A DNA stretch of 64,000 nt. Source: Pelotomaculum schinkii (GTDB taxonomy: Bacteria > Bacillota > Desulfotomaculia > Desulfotomaculales > Pelotomaculaceae). Shown one piece after another: positions 1 through 7,570 of the stretch; within the stretch, counting starts at the first letter, position 1, and the number at the start of each line of letters is the position of its first letter. The position numbers were made by a program, and so were the translations under genes. The notes beneath the pieces were generated by a model, which saw only the letters and a program-made list of their open reading frames with translations, was not told the origin of the DNA and made no database searches. The stretch covers positions 1 through 64,000 of the forward strand of contig NZ_QFGA01000001.1 in NCBI RefSeq assembly GCF_004369205.1, written 5' to 3'.

Positions 1-60
1 GCAGTTTGAGTATACCATGTGATCCTTTAGTTATCAATGTACAGCCACTACGGAATGATT

Positions 61-104
61 GTTCAATTTAAACGGTCTTAGTGTTCAACTTCGGCGGTCT
101 AGGT
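61..104. repeat. Two tandem 22-bp direct repeats, IS21-like end
   Basis: Two adjacent 22-base units both begin GTTCAA and share a central CGGTCT and a final GT. A third unit seems to begin at 105 with GTT. Multiple short repeats of this GTTCAA...CGGTC type are typical of the ends of IS21-family elements, so this may be the terminus of an element lying to the left of the window. No transposase is visible here. The family assignment is inference. Confidence 0.4.
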
Positions 105-173
105 GTTTTTTCTTAGCGGAATATACATTTTAAGATAGCTATCCTTTTACATTTGTTTAAACGCAGGCTTCGA

Positions 174-1097
174 TTATAATTTCATAAGGTAGTTTAAGTC
201 TTTTTCCAAAATAGCATTGTGTTTTGTATTTAAGTTTAAAGATTTTGCTATATTAATCCATGTTCTTTCAGCTATGACAACATCACAATATGGTATAGCA
301 ACAGAAAGAAACAGAATGTCTTTATAGTCATTAATATCAATTCGACCCTCTTTATTTTGATACAAGTTTATCTTCAAAGATATATGTACATCAAATGAAC
401 TAATTTGCTCAATGATACTTAATATTTTTTTATCACATGTAATCATCTCGTCATTAAAAACACTTAATCCCATAGCGGCATACAGATCTTTAAAGGATTG
501 TAATTTATATTGCAAGGCACGGTTTTTTTCCGGTAAACTTAAGTACCAAATTTTTTCATGTTCCATGGCTTTGAATATAGCTTCATTATTTTGTTCAATT
601 TCGTTTCTGTCAAAATAATCACTGATCGCAGATGATCCATATATATTTAGGTGGTTAAAAAATTCCTGAAATTCTTTTTCTACTTCTGGAAGCCTATTGC
701 CATCATAATCTTCAAATGTCATTAATAACTCGCTTCCAGTAAAAGCAAATGGATCTCCCTGAATTAAATATGTTTTTAACATTTCTTTTCCTTGTGCTAT
801 TCGAATTATTTCGTCTTTTAAAACTTCATAGAAATGAGGCATAGTGTACTTATTAGATATTGCATCTAATGTATTGCCTAATTTATAGCTATTATTCACA
901 TTTTTCCATATCAAAGTTTCGGCAAAATGAGTGTAACTGACCGGAAATATCCACTCGTGTTTCTTTGATTTTTCTATTATTTTTTGTACTACAGCTAAAT
1001 ATTTACCATCTTGGTACATTGGATTATCAATTGATTTCATAATGTCAGACCATTTATTTTGATCTAAATATATAATATGTTTACCATTTACTATCAT
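174..1097 (-). CDS. PIN-like domain protein of unknown function
   Basis: A 307-residue soluble protein with no signal peptide or membrane segment. The N-terminus has the pattern IIYLDQNKWSDI, seen in a group of hypothetical proteins with a PIN-like nuclease fold. An acidic residue lies near ETLIW (about 61), and the C-terminal part has DILFLSVAIPYCDVVIAERT, with aspartates placed as expected for the last PIN metal ligands. PIN folds are usually metal-dependent RNases, but the match is by motif only and no substrate is visible. The gene is AT-rich and is the last of a leftward run starting at tRNA-Ala, suggesting an acquired region. No partner antitoxin is recognised upstream. Confidence 0.55.
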   Translation of the reverse strand: MIVNGKHIIYLDQNKWSDIMKSIDNPMYQDGKYLAVVQKIIEKSKKHEWIFPVSYTHFAETLIWKNVNNSYKLGNTLDAISNKYTMPHFYEVLKDEIIRIAQGKEMLKTYLIQGDPFAFTGSELLMTFEDYDGNRLPEVEKEFQEFFNHLNIYGSSAISDYFDRNEIEQNNEAIFKAMEHEKIWYLSLPEKNRALQYKLQSFKDLYAAMGLSVFNDEMITCDKKILSIIEQISSFDVHISLKINLYQNKEGRIDINDYKDILFLSVAIPYCDVVIAERTWINIAKSLNLNTKHNAILEKDLNYLMKL

Positions 1098-1195
1098 TTT
1101 TTGCTCCCATAATGTCTATATTGTCTTCATTATTCCTTTTTTATGACGCTTCGCTACTGGTGGGGAAGAAACATATGCAAAGCTTAATATTCCCC

Positions 1196-2077
1196 TTAAC
1201 TATCCTTAGGCTTTAGCATATTATTTGCTTCTTTATTAAGCAATTTCATTTTATCGGCTTCATCCAGTATTGAAATCTGACAACGGGCTATTTCCAATAA
1301 TATCCTAAACCTTTCTTCTTTACTTTTTCCTTCTTTTATTAGCTCAGCATTATGTGTTTCGAGATTGGATAAAACCGTTAGTTCGTTTATTGAGGCAAAG
1401 TCTCTAATGTTATTTTTCTTTGCCAGTTCTGAATTGGCCTGCCTCCATTGCTTTGCGGTATATCCGAAAAGAGCTACATTCAACAGGTCAGCTTCGTCTG
1501 CATAAGCAAGCCATTCTGTCTGTTTTGTATAATCACTCTGTGGCAGTACATATTTTTTAACTGCGTCCGTATGTATTAAATAATTTGTTTTTGATAAAAA
1601 TCTTTTGGCGTCCCATTCTAATTTCTGTTGATCGTACTCTAAATTTTTAAGACGCTGGTATTCTTTGAGAAGATAAAGCTTGAATACCGGACTGATTGCA
1701 GACCCGAATTCAAAGGCAATATCCTTATGGGCATAAGTGCCGCCGTATCTGCCGGCTTGGACATATAAACCGATCGCATTTGTCTTCTCAATCCATTGCT
1801 TTGCACTCAATACAAAAGTCGGCAATCCAGCTTGCATTTTAAAGTGGTCGAATTCGACCACTTTAAAACTGGAATTATACATCTTCTCCCAAGTTCCTAA
1901 AAATTCCAGCGTAGAACGATTACGTATCCAGTTTTTAATAATATCAGCAGCCCTCGCATCACCGCCTTTGGCTTTTGCCATATCGGTAATACAAATATAA
2001 TCATCCATATCAAATGAAGCTATGGTAACAGAAATGTCTTGTACTGATATAATGCTTGTTTTCTTATTTTTACTCAT
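1196..2077 (-). CDS. KilA-N domain protein
   Basis: A 293-residue protein whose N-terminal third (DYICITDMAKAKGG, then IIKNWIRNRSTLEFLGTWE, then GRYGGTYAHKDIAFEFGSAI) is a clear KilA-N domain, a DNA-binding fold found in phage and large DNA virus proteins. The C-terminal half is charged and helical and is not recognised. The start at 2077 is preferred over an upstream in-frame ATG at 2155 because GGGAAG lies at the right distance before it and the extra 26 residues look unlike the family. A 32-bp perfect palindrome lies inside the coding region, around VVEFDHFK. Proteins of this kind are common in phage-derived or defence-rich islands; a specific role is not known. Confidence 0.75.
   Translation of the reverse strand: MSKNKKTSIISVQDISVTIASFDMDDYICITDMAKAKGGDARAADIIKNWIRNRSTLEFLGTWEKMYNSSFKVVEFDHFKMQAGLPTFVLSAKQWIEKTNAIGLYVQAGRYGGTYAHKDIAFEFGSAISPVFKLYLLKEYQRLKNLEYDQQKLEWDAKRFLSKTNYLIHTDAVKKYVLPQSDYTKQTEWLAYADEADLLNVALFGYTAKQWRQANSELAKKNNIRDFASINELTVLSNLETHNAELIKEGKSKEERFRILLEIARCQISILDEADKMKLLNKEANNMLKPKDS
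1837..1868. repeat. 32-bp perfect palindrome inside KilA-N gene
   Basis: The 16-base arm TTTTAAAGTGGTCGAA is followed at once by its exact reverse complement, with GAATTC at the centre. It is in frame and encodes FKVVEFDHFK on the minus strand. A similar palindrome lies at 3615-3644. Confidence 0.85.
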
Positions 2078-2210
2078 ATCTTTACTTCCCTGATCCAGTT
2101 TCAACTTTCTCACCACAAACATTATACCAAACATTTGTTCTGATTGGCAAGGCAAAAAATATTTTACCCTTTATGTCAATAGGTAAAATGTAGTTTCTTA
2201 ACAGGAGAAG

Positions 2211-2684
2211 TTAGGTAAAAAAAGAGGCTTCATTTTTCTCAAGACTGTTTTGGACTGCATCGATTAGCCCTATAATGACCGACTTAGGAAGAAAAAATAA
2301 ACCTTTTTCCCAATTTCCAATGATAGTGGAATCAATAAATCTGATAGACTGGTCAATTGCGCAATCGTGAACCAAACCGCATCGAATAACATGATAGATT
2401 ATATCTTCAATGCCTGCATATCCATTCTCATCCAACTTCAAATTCTTCACGTCAGCATTTACTTTTATTTTAATAAAATCTGCCGATACACCAGGGAATC
2501 CTCTGCTGCAAATTTTTCGAAAGTTGGCAGAAATAAATTTTTTGTATCTTTCACCTACTTTTAAACTCGCATATTGTATCTGAGCAGAAGCATCTAATGC
2601 AACACATACCAAACAAAATGCTTCATCATAGAAATTGTTATCATAAAGATATTGCGCCGCTTCAAGAAATGAATGTACACTCAT
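2211..2684 (-). CDS. Hypothetical protein, coupled to upstream gene
   Basis: A 157-residue protein of unknown family, probably all-helical and cytosolic. It opens with MSVHSFLEAAQYLYDNNFYD, which resembles a tetratricopeptide-like or HEPN-like helical start, but no catalytic motif is evident (no clear RxxxxH). The start at 2684 follows a strong GCGAGGAAA site, and its ATG overlaps the stop of the upstream gene as ATGA, so the two are translationally coupled and their products probably act together. An in-frame ATG five codons upstream lacks a good site. Confidence 0.55.
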   Translation of the reverse strand: MSVHSFLEAAQYLYDNNFYDEAFCLVCVALDASAQIQYASLKVGERYKKFISANFRKICSRGFPGVSADFIKIKVNADVKNLKLDENGYAGIEDIIYHVIRCGLVHDCAIDQSIRFIDSTIIGNWEKGLFFLPKSVIIGLIDAVQNSLEKNEASFFT

Positions 2685-3451
2685 AATGTTTCCTCGCAAT
2701 TATTTAATCTCCCTATCTCCGGCGCAATGGAGACATCAATTTTTTCAGACTTAATAAATCTGAGAAAATCAACGACAATTTCCTCGATCTCTACCCTGAG
2801 TCCTTCAAACCGTTCCTTCAAAGAGAAATGAGCTTCAAAGTATTCAGAGAACGCAATGAGCATAATTTCTATCAGTTCGTACAAATGTGTACAAAGATAT
2901 CGGTCAATATAATAAGCATTCAGGTTGATAATCAATGGCTTTGTGTTCAACTCCATAATACACTTTTTTTCACCAATAGACTCAAGATATACATTCCAAT
3001 TTGTCTGATCAGGAGTGCAATGGCTATAATTATTTAGAGCGTGTCGAATTATTTTTCGGTACTCACTAAGATAACTTCCATCAGACAGAACTAAGTTCAC
3101 AGCATCCGTCCATATTTTTGCAGCATCGCTGCTCTTCAAATTTCCTTCAGCCCAATTTCTTGCGGCATTAATATCCAAGGATACTGCAGCAAAACAATCG
3201 GTGGCATCTTCAATAGGGCGAAACATTGTAATCGCAGCAGAATGATAGCCACGACAATTAATCAGGCCAGTACTATCAAATAATCCCAATATGTGTGTCA
3301 AAATAAGAGCGGATACTGATCTGGATTGGTCTGTATTTGCATTTGGCATCGGTTTTTCATCGGCTAATATACGAAGGTGTTTTAATGCCTGCTGTACTGG
3401 GCTATTTTCACCGACTATATCTTGAAAGGGCATCTGCAAATTGTTGCTCAT
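2681..3451 (-). CDS. Hypothetical protein, first gene of coupled pair
   Basis: A 256-residue protein of unknown family with no signal peptide or membrane segment. It is mostly helical, with aromatic-rich stretches (NLNAYYIDRYLCTHLYELIEIML at about 176-198) and a DQSRSVSALILTHILGLFDSTGL segment near the N-terminus. The start has GGCGAAACG nearby, a weak ribosome site. The stop overlaps the next gene's start by four bases. Both genes sit in the AT-rich leftward island with KilA-N, PIN-like and recombinase genes. No function can be assigned. Confidence 0.5.
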   Translation of the reverse strand: MSNNLQMPFQDIVGENSPVQQALKHLRILADEKPMPNANTDQSRSVSALILTHILGLFDSTGLINCRGYHSAAITMFRPIEDATDCFAAVSLDINAARNWAEGNLKSSDAAKIWTDAVNLVLSDGSYLSEYRKIIRHALNNYSHCTPDQTNWNVYLESIGEKKCIMELNTKPLIINLNAYYIDRYLCTHLYELIEIMLIAFSEYFEAHFSLKERFEGLRVEIEEIVVDFLRFIKSEKIDVSIAPEIGRLNNCEETL

Positions 3452-3614
3452 CGTTTCGCCTCCGTTTCACTTTTCTGTAGTCTGCTAAAGATATCATTCA
3501 TACAAGGCAATCAAATATATTTATAGACCATAAATTCCCACAATATATCTTATATAATATCACAAAAAAAGTAACCGTCATCTACATCGCAAGCTAGTGT
3601 TGGCTTTCAAATAT

Positions 3615-3644
3615 TTTTATTGTGGCGAATTCGCCATAATAAAA
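3615..3644. repeat. 30-bp near-perfect palindrome centred on GAATTC
   Basis: The arms TTTTATTGTGGCGAA and TTCGCCATAATAAAA are complementary except for one base. It lies just downstream of the recombinase stop, where it could be a bidirectional terminator, as each strand has a T-run after the stem. Its GAATTC centre and purine/pyrimidine layout recall the palindrome at 1837-1868. Confidence 0.75.
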
Positions 3645-3670
3645 TTGATGTTTACTGTCTTTACTCATGT

Positions 3671-4561
3671 TTATAAGGACTTCCGGTGCTGCACTTTTCC
3701 GAAAACTTCTTTGCTGATGATAGCTTCGTGATTACTCTCAATAAGATACATAGGCAACTTACCGTTGTTTTTTACCTGTTTGTGAGTCAGGCAATCTTCA
3801 ACATAGCTTTTTTGAGATAATACAGTTCCGATGTATTTCTCATTGGAAAGAATCCGGTCAATAGTGGAAGTGCTCCATTCGGACTTTCCGGTTACCGTTT
3901 TTATGTCGTTCTTTTCAAGATAAGATTTAATGTTACGACAGCCGTGACCTTTCAGGTATAAATCATAAATGAGCCGGACTATTTCGGCTTCTTCTTCAAC
4001 GATAACCAATTTGCCATTCTCATCTTTTGTGTAACCGAGGAAGTTGGTATGGTTCAGCTTTACATGCCCTTTTTCAAAGCTGCGTTGAATTCCCCATTTG
4101 ATATTCGCACTCTTCGCCTCACTTTCACTTTGGGCCACAGCAGCTGCTGTGGCAATGATTTTTAGCATCCGCCAATCAGACGAATCCAATCTCTCTACTT
4201 CGAAGTAGATTATAATACCTAAACTAAGGAGTTCATTGAAGCTTCGTAAAAAGGGAAGGGTATTCCGCCCGAAGCGACTGATGGACTTGGTGATAATATA
4301 GTCAATTTTTCCGGCTCGGCAGTCTTTCATCATACGGTTGAATGCGATTCTGTTATCAAAGCAAGTACCCGACGCCTGCTCAGAATAGATACCTGCAAGT
4401 ACCCAGCCCTCATGATTGTTGATATAATCTGTATAATATTGAATCTGCGAATCCAGACTGGTCTGCTGTTCTTCATAAGCTGTGCTGACCCTGCAGTAAG
4501 CGGCAACACGTAAAACTTCTTTTTTGATAGGCGGTATTTCAATGACAATATTGTTATTCAT
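3671..4561 (-). CDS. Serine recombinase, C-terminally short
   Basis: A 296-residue member of the large serine recombinase/resolvase family. The N-terminal catalytic domain starts VAAYCRVSTAYEEQQTSLDSQ, with the nucleophilic Ser in YCRVST, and includes SRFGRN. It is followed by a Recombinase domain (GYTKDENGKLVIVEEEAEIVRLIYDLYLKG; WSTSTIDRILSNEKYIGTVL). Family members usually run to about 450-600 residues with a zinc ribbon and coiled coil; this one stops right after EVFGKVQHRKSL, so the C-terminal DNA-binding part is missing. It is probably a truncated, possibly inactive integrase of a mobile element, close to tRNA-Ala. Confidence 0.85.
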   Translation of the reverse strand: MNNNIVIEIPPIKKEVLRVAAYCRVSTAYEEQQTSLDSQIQYYTDYINNHEGWVLAGIYSEQASGTCFDNRIAFNRMMKDCRAGKIDYIITKSISRFGRNTLPFLRSFNELLSLGIIIYFEVERLDSSDWRMLKIIATAAAVAQSESEAKSANIKWGIQRSFEKGHVKLNHTNFLGYTKDENGKLVIVEEEAEIVRLIYDLYLKGHGCRNIKSYLEKNDIKTVTGKSEWSTSTIDRILSNEKYIGTVLSQKSYVEDCLTHKQVKNNGKLPMYLIESNHEAIISKEVFGKVQHRKSL

Positions 4562-4595
4562 TTGAAATGCTCCTTTCTATTTTACAAAAGAAAAA

Positions 4596-4624
4596 GACAT
4601 GACAGTTTAAAGAACCGTCATGTC
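4596..4624 (-). terminator. Rho-independent terminator after tRNA-Ala
   Basis: The stem GACATGAC..GTT / AAC..GTCATGTC, with a short loop, is followed on the minus strand by TTTTTCTTTT. It lies about 80 bases past the tRNA and just ahead of the recombinase start. Confidence 0.7.
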
Positions 4625-4704
4625 GAAATCATTTTTTATCGCTAATATATAAAATAAACTACATTTTCTTGTGCGCTTTTCACAAAAAAATGTAGCTTTT
4701 AACT

Positions 4705-4783
<79 letters not shown>

Positions 4784-4955
4784 TTTTTTAATTTTCGAGA
4801 CAACTAATATCTTATCATATCAGTCTCGTAGATGCAAGGTTGTAGTTAAGGGAACAAGACGGCAAGAAAAACAGCCTTAACGCCGAAGACAGGTAGGATT
4901 TTGCCCGTGAACCATGAATAGTATAAGAAAAGGTCCTGGGGAGATGTTGTTTTAG

Positions 4956-5591
4956 GTGGTAATATTCAACCCGTTTGACCACATCAACAAAAAGGATATT
5001 AAAAAGCGCATTCAAAAGCTGAAGAAGAAAAGGTCCAATCTCAGCTATGAGGAGCTTTGCGGGTTGCTAATAAAGAAAAAGAGCAGGTTGTGTGCTCTGG
5101 CCGGCGGGACGACAGCGCTGCCTGGAATTGTTCCAGGGGTCGGGACGCTTGTCGCCGTTGTTGGCGGAACCCTTCTCGATATGACCGCAATGGCTTTTTT
5201 TATTACCGAGTTGATCCTGGAAGTGGCGGCAGTATACGATCGTGACCTGGATGAATCCGGGACCTCGCGGGAAGCGGTGTGGGTCCTGGTTTCATCGGTC
5301 GGAGCCGGCGCAGCCGGCAGTGGTTTGACCAACTTTACAATAAGCCAGCTTACAAGCAATGCCTTTAAAAGACTGGTTGAGCAGGCGCTGGTGGCATTGG
5401 GAATCAGGGCTTCGCAGCGATCCTTTTTGCGGATTATCCCGTTAGTCGGCATGTTTATCGCCGGAGGAGTTAATTACTACACCTGCCAAAAGGTAGGTAG
5501 TTTTGTCGCCAAATATTATTCTGAAAACGGTTACGCAGATACCTGGGATGGACAAACTCTCGACGTGGAAGTGGAAGTAAAGGGAGAATAA
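4956..5591 (+). CDS. EcsC-like membrane-associated protein
   Basis: A 211-residue protein with a basic N-terminus (KKDIKKRIQKLKKKR) and glycine-rich hydrophobic stretches: GGTTALPGIVPGVGTLVAVVGG at about 50-71, SSVGAGAAGSGLT at about 113-125, and IIPLVGMFIAGGVNYYTCQKVG at about 161-182. The GIxPGxGT pattern followed by a helical AFFITELILEVAAVYDRD segment resembles the EcsC/DUF697 group, helical proteins of unclear function associated with membranes. The start is GTG at 4956 with GGGGAGA some 14 bases upstream, which is loose spacing. It stands alone on the plus strand after tRNA-Ala. Confidence 0.5.
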   Translation: MVIFNPFDHINKKDIKKRIQKLKKKRSNLSYEELCGLLIKKKSRLCALAGGTTALPGIVPGVGTLVAVVGGTLLDMTAMAFFITELILEVAAVYDRDLDESGTSREAVWVLVSSVGAGAAGSGLTNFTISQLTSNAFKRLVEQALVALGIRASQRSFLRIIPLVGMFIAGGVNYYTCQKVGSFVAKYYSENGYADTWDGQTLDVEVEVKGE

Positions 5592-5643
5592 AAAGCAGGC
5601 TTTCAATGCCTGCCAACCGTTGCCATATTATTTATCCTGCTTG

Positions 5644-5886
5644 TCAGGATATCTTTTGCAGGGACTCCTGCTGCTTGAGTCGCCTTCCAACAATTTCTTC
5701 AGAATAGTCGCAGGATATCAGATAAACATTTACCCACAATTCATGTTCATTGGGCTTGCCTTCCAGTTCCTTGGCCAGGTCTTTGAATTTCTTGGTCACT
5801 CTGTCTTTGAAAGCTGAAAACTCCCCGAGAAGATCAACAATATCCCGCTGGGTGTAAGATGCCCCCTCACGTAAAATTTTTGCCAA
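5644..5886 (-). CDS. Small hypothetical protein, TTG start
   Basis: An 80-residue charged, probably helical protein (EFSAFKDRVTKKFKDLAKELEGKPNE) of unknown family. The start is TTG at 5886, supported by an unusually G-rich ribosome site (AGGGGGGA) about 6 bases upstream on the minus strand. It lies tail to tail with the EcsC-like gene. Because the site is so strong I regard it as real, but nothing indicates its role. Confidence 0.55.
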   Translation of the reverse strand: MAKILREGASYTQRDIVDLLGEFSAFKDRVTKKFKDLAKELEGKPNEHELWVNVYLISCDYSEEIVGRRLKQQESLQKIS

Positions 5887-6034
5887 GTGTATCCCCCCCT
5901 AATACTATATAGCTAATTATAGATAAATTGGAATAATTTGTTAAGGGGGCTAAATTGTCTTATTATGGGCTATAACAGGTTTTAAACAATAAATCAAAAG
6001 GGGCCTTGCGTGTGGCCCCTTCAATGGGAGGTAA

Positions 6035-6982
6035 TTAGAAACTGCTGCCGATGTACTGGGTTCCCAGCATATTGGCGGATTGAGTTCCAACCATTCCCGT
6101 ACCAAACTGGTTTGGTGTTGACAGGCTTGTGCCAAATTGGTTTGGTGTTGACAGGCTTGTGCCAAATTGGTTTGGTGTTGACAGGCTTGTGCCAAATTGG
6201 TTTGGTGTTGACAGGCTTGTGCCAAATTGGTTTGGTGTTGACAGGCTTGTACCAAATTGGTTTGGTGCTGACAGGCTTGTACCAAATTGGTTTGGTGTTG
6301 ACAGGCTTGTACCAAATTGGTTTGGTGTTGACAGGCTTACACCAAATTGGTTGGGCGTTGACAGGCTTGTGCTGTAGCTAGGGATATACTGGCTGCCGGT
6401 AATACCGGTCGTACCATACTGGTAAGGAATGTTCTGGGTGATCCCGGTTGCATAAGTTGCGGCGCCGTAGCTTTGGGGCATAAACTGCTTGTTTTGATTG
6501 CTGAGATACTGGCTGGAAATGGACATATCCTGAGGATTTAAGCCTTGCCCCCAATAGTTGGCGAGCGAGCTGAGGTCAGTAGGTGCAACCTGGGTGCTTC
6601 CGTAAGAACTAAACTGGTTCGGGTTGTAGAGACCGGCAGTTGCCATTGTGCCTATTGTGCCCATGTTGCCGAACTGTCCCGTAGCAAACTGGCTGCCGAT
6701 GTTTGCGCCATACTGGCCGCTTGTAAAAGGCCTGTTGACCATCTGAGAGCTCACCTGCTGCGCAACATTGCTGATAACGTTGACTTCCTGGTTGATGCGG
6801 TTGCACATCTGCTGAATGTTTTGCAGCTGTTGGGTTGAGATAACCTCATTCTGCTGCAGGCGCTGCAGTTGTGCGGCATTGTTGGCCTCTGCTCTCTGCA
6901 GTTGGTTGGCGACCTGGTTGATGGTGCTTACTTCTTGTCTTAAATCCTGGATCTGCTTGTGAAGCTGAAATAATTGGTCCAT
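6035..6982 (-). CDS. Coiled-coil and 10-residue-repeat protein, possible spore-surface protein
   Basis: A 315-residue protein in three parts. Residues 1-80 form a Gln/Asn-rich coiled coil (IQDLRQEVSTINQVANQLQR, then LQRLQQNEVISTQQLQNIQQ). Residues 80-205 are a Gly/Tyr/Gln-rich low-complexity stretch. From about 205 there are nine tandem copies of SLSTPNQFGT, before the C-terminus MLGTQYIGSSF. There is no signal peptide or membrane segment and almost no charge in the repeat. Such composition recalls structural proteins of spore coats or surface layers, and neighbouring DUF1540 proteins occur in sporulating Bacillota, but this is inference. Repeat number could vary between strains. Confidence 0.65.
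   Translation of the reverse strand: MDQLFQLHKQIQDLRQEVSTINQVANQLQRAEANNAAQLQRLQQNEVISTQQLQNIQQMCNRINQEVNVISNVAQQVSSQMVNRPFTSGQYGANIGSQFATGQFGNMGTIGTMATAGLYNPNQFSSYGSTQVAPTDLSSLANYWGQGLNPQDMSISSQYLSNQNKQFMPQSYGAATYATGITQNIPYQYGTTGITGSQYIPSYSTSLSTPNQFGVSLSTPNQFGTSLSTPNQFGTSLSAPNQFGTSLSTPNQFGTSLSTPNQFGTSLSTPNQFGTSLSTPNQFGTSLSTPNQFGTGMVGTQSANMLGTQYIGSSF
6101..6370. repeat. Nine tandem 30-bp repeats
   Basis: Nine units, each a variant of ACCAAATTGGTTTGGTGTTG plus ACAGGCTTGT, follow without spacers and in frame. Middle copies are almost identical and differ only at the first base; the two end copies are most diverged (AAACTGG at 6101, GGTTGGGCG at 6351). This is the pattern of recent unequal crossover or slippage. 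Confidence 0.95.
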
Positions 6983-7083
6983 ATTGTTTCCTCCTTGATG
7001 GGATTAAGGCTTATCGCCTATTACCAAATATTATTCTTCATTGCCCATCAGGTTATTAGTGGAGGATAATGGTAATTGCTGAT

Positions 7084-7470
7084 TTATGCTTTGTTTTCAA
7101 AAGTTGCACAGTTGGTATCCTGGCATTCATTTGCTCCACGGCCTGTAACTTTAATCCTGTCGGCTTCACATAAATTTCCGTCAGCCCAGAAATGACATGA
7201 ATTAACGATGCAGGAAACCGAGGGGTTGATTTGTTGACCCGGCGTGAACAGGGAAGATACGACTCCGCCCCAGTTGACGTTGTCCATAGAGCCGAGCAGA
7301 TTGGCCAGGCCTTTTTTCCTGGCAAAGCTTTTGCACTCAGTGTGGGCATCGCTCTGCGCCATGCGGCCTTCTTCTTCATGGAGGATATCAATATTGGCTG
7401 CGCTGCAGAGGTTTCCGCTCATCCAGTGGGTACAAGTGTCCACCTCGCACTCAATTAATGGCTCGCCCAA
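7084..7470 (-). CDS. DUF1540 domain protein, two Cys-rich domains
   Basis: A 128-residue protein with two copies of the DUF1540 signature: CEVDTCTHWMSGNLCSAANIDI at about 8-29 with CKSF near 46, and CIVNSCHFWADGNLCEADRIKV at about 86-107 with CATF near 121. The spaced cysteines suggest small metal-binding or disulfide-bonded domains. The family is common in spore-forming Bacillota; its function is not established. The start is TTG at 7470, with GAGGTGA seven bases upstream. It is next to the tandem-repeat protein in the same direction, and the two may be co-expressed. Confidence 0.8.
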   Translation of the reverse strand: MGEPLIECEVDTCTHWMSGNLCSAANIDILHEEEGRMAQSDAHTECKSFARKKGLANLLGSMDNVNWGGVVSSLFTPGQQINPSVSCIVNSCHFWADGNLCEADRIKVTGRGANECQDTNCATFENKA

Positions 7471-7570
7471 TTAAAATCACCTCATTAGTTTTTTTTTAGC
7501 TTTCCCAAGAGGTCAAAGTCTATGCGAGAGGATTTGCTGGATAGAGCTAGAAGGATCATAGAAAAGATGA

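Noticed and set aside
6101-6370. Regular 30-bp repeats that might suggest a CRISPR array
   Set aside because: The units are directly adjacent with no spacers and are in frame inside a protein gene, so this is a coding tandem repeat.
5950-6381. Repeat-containing frames on the other strand and other phases of the tandem-repeat region
   Set aside because: They are by-products of the 30-bp repeat; only the 315-residue frame has a start with a ribosome site and a full-length product.
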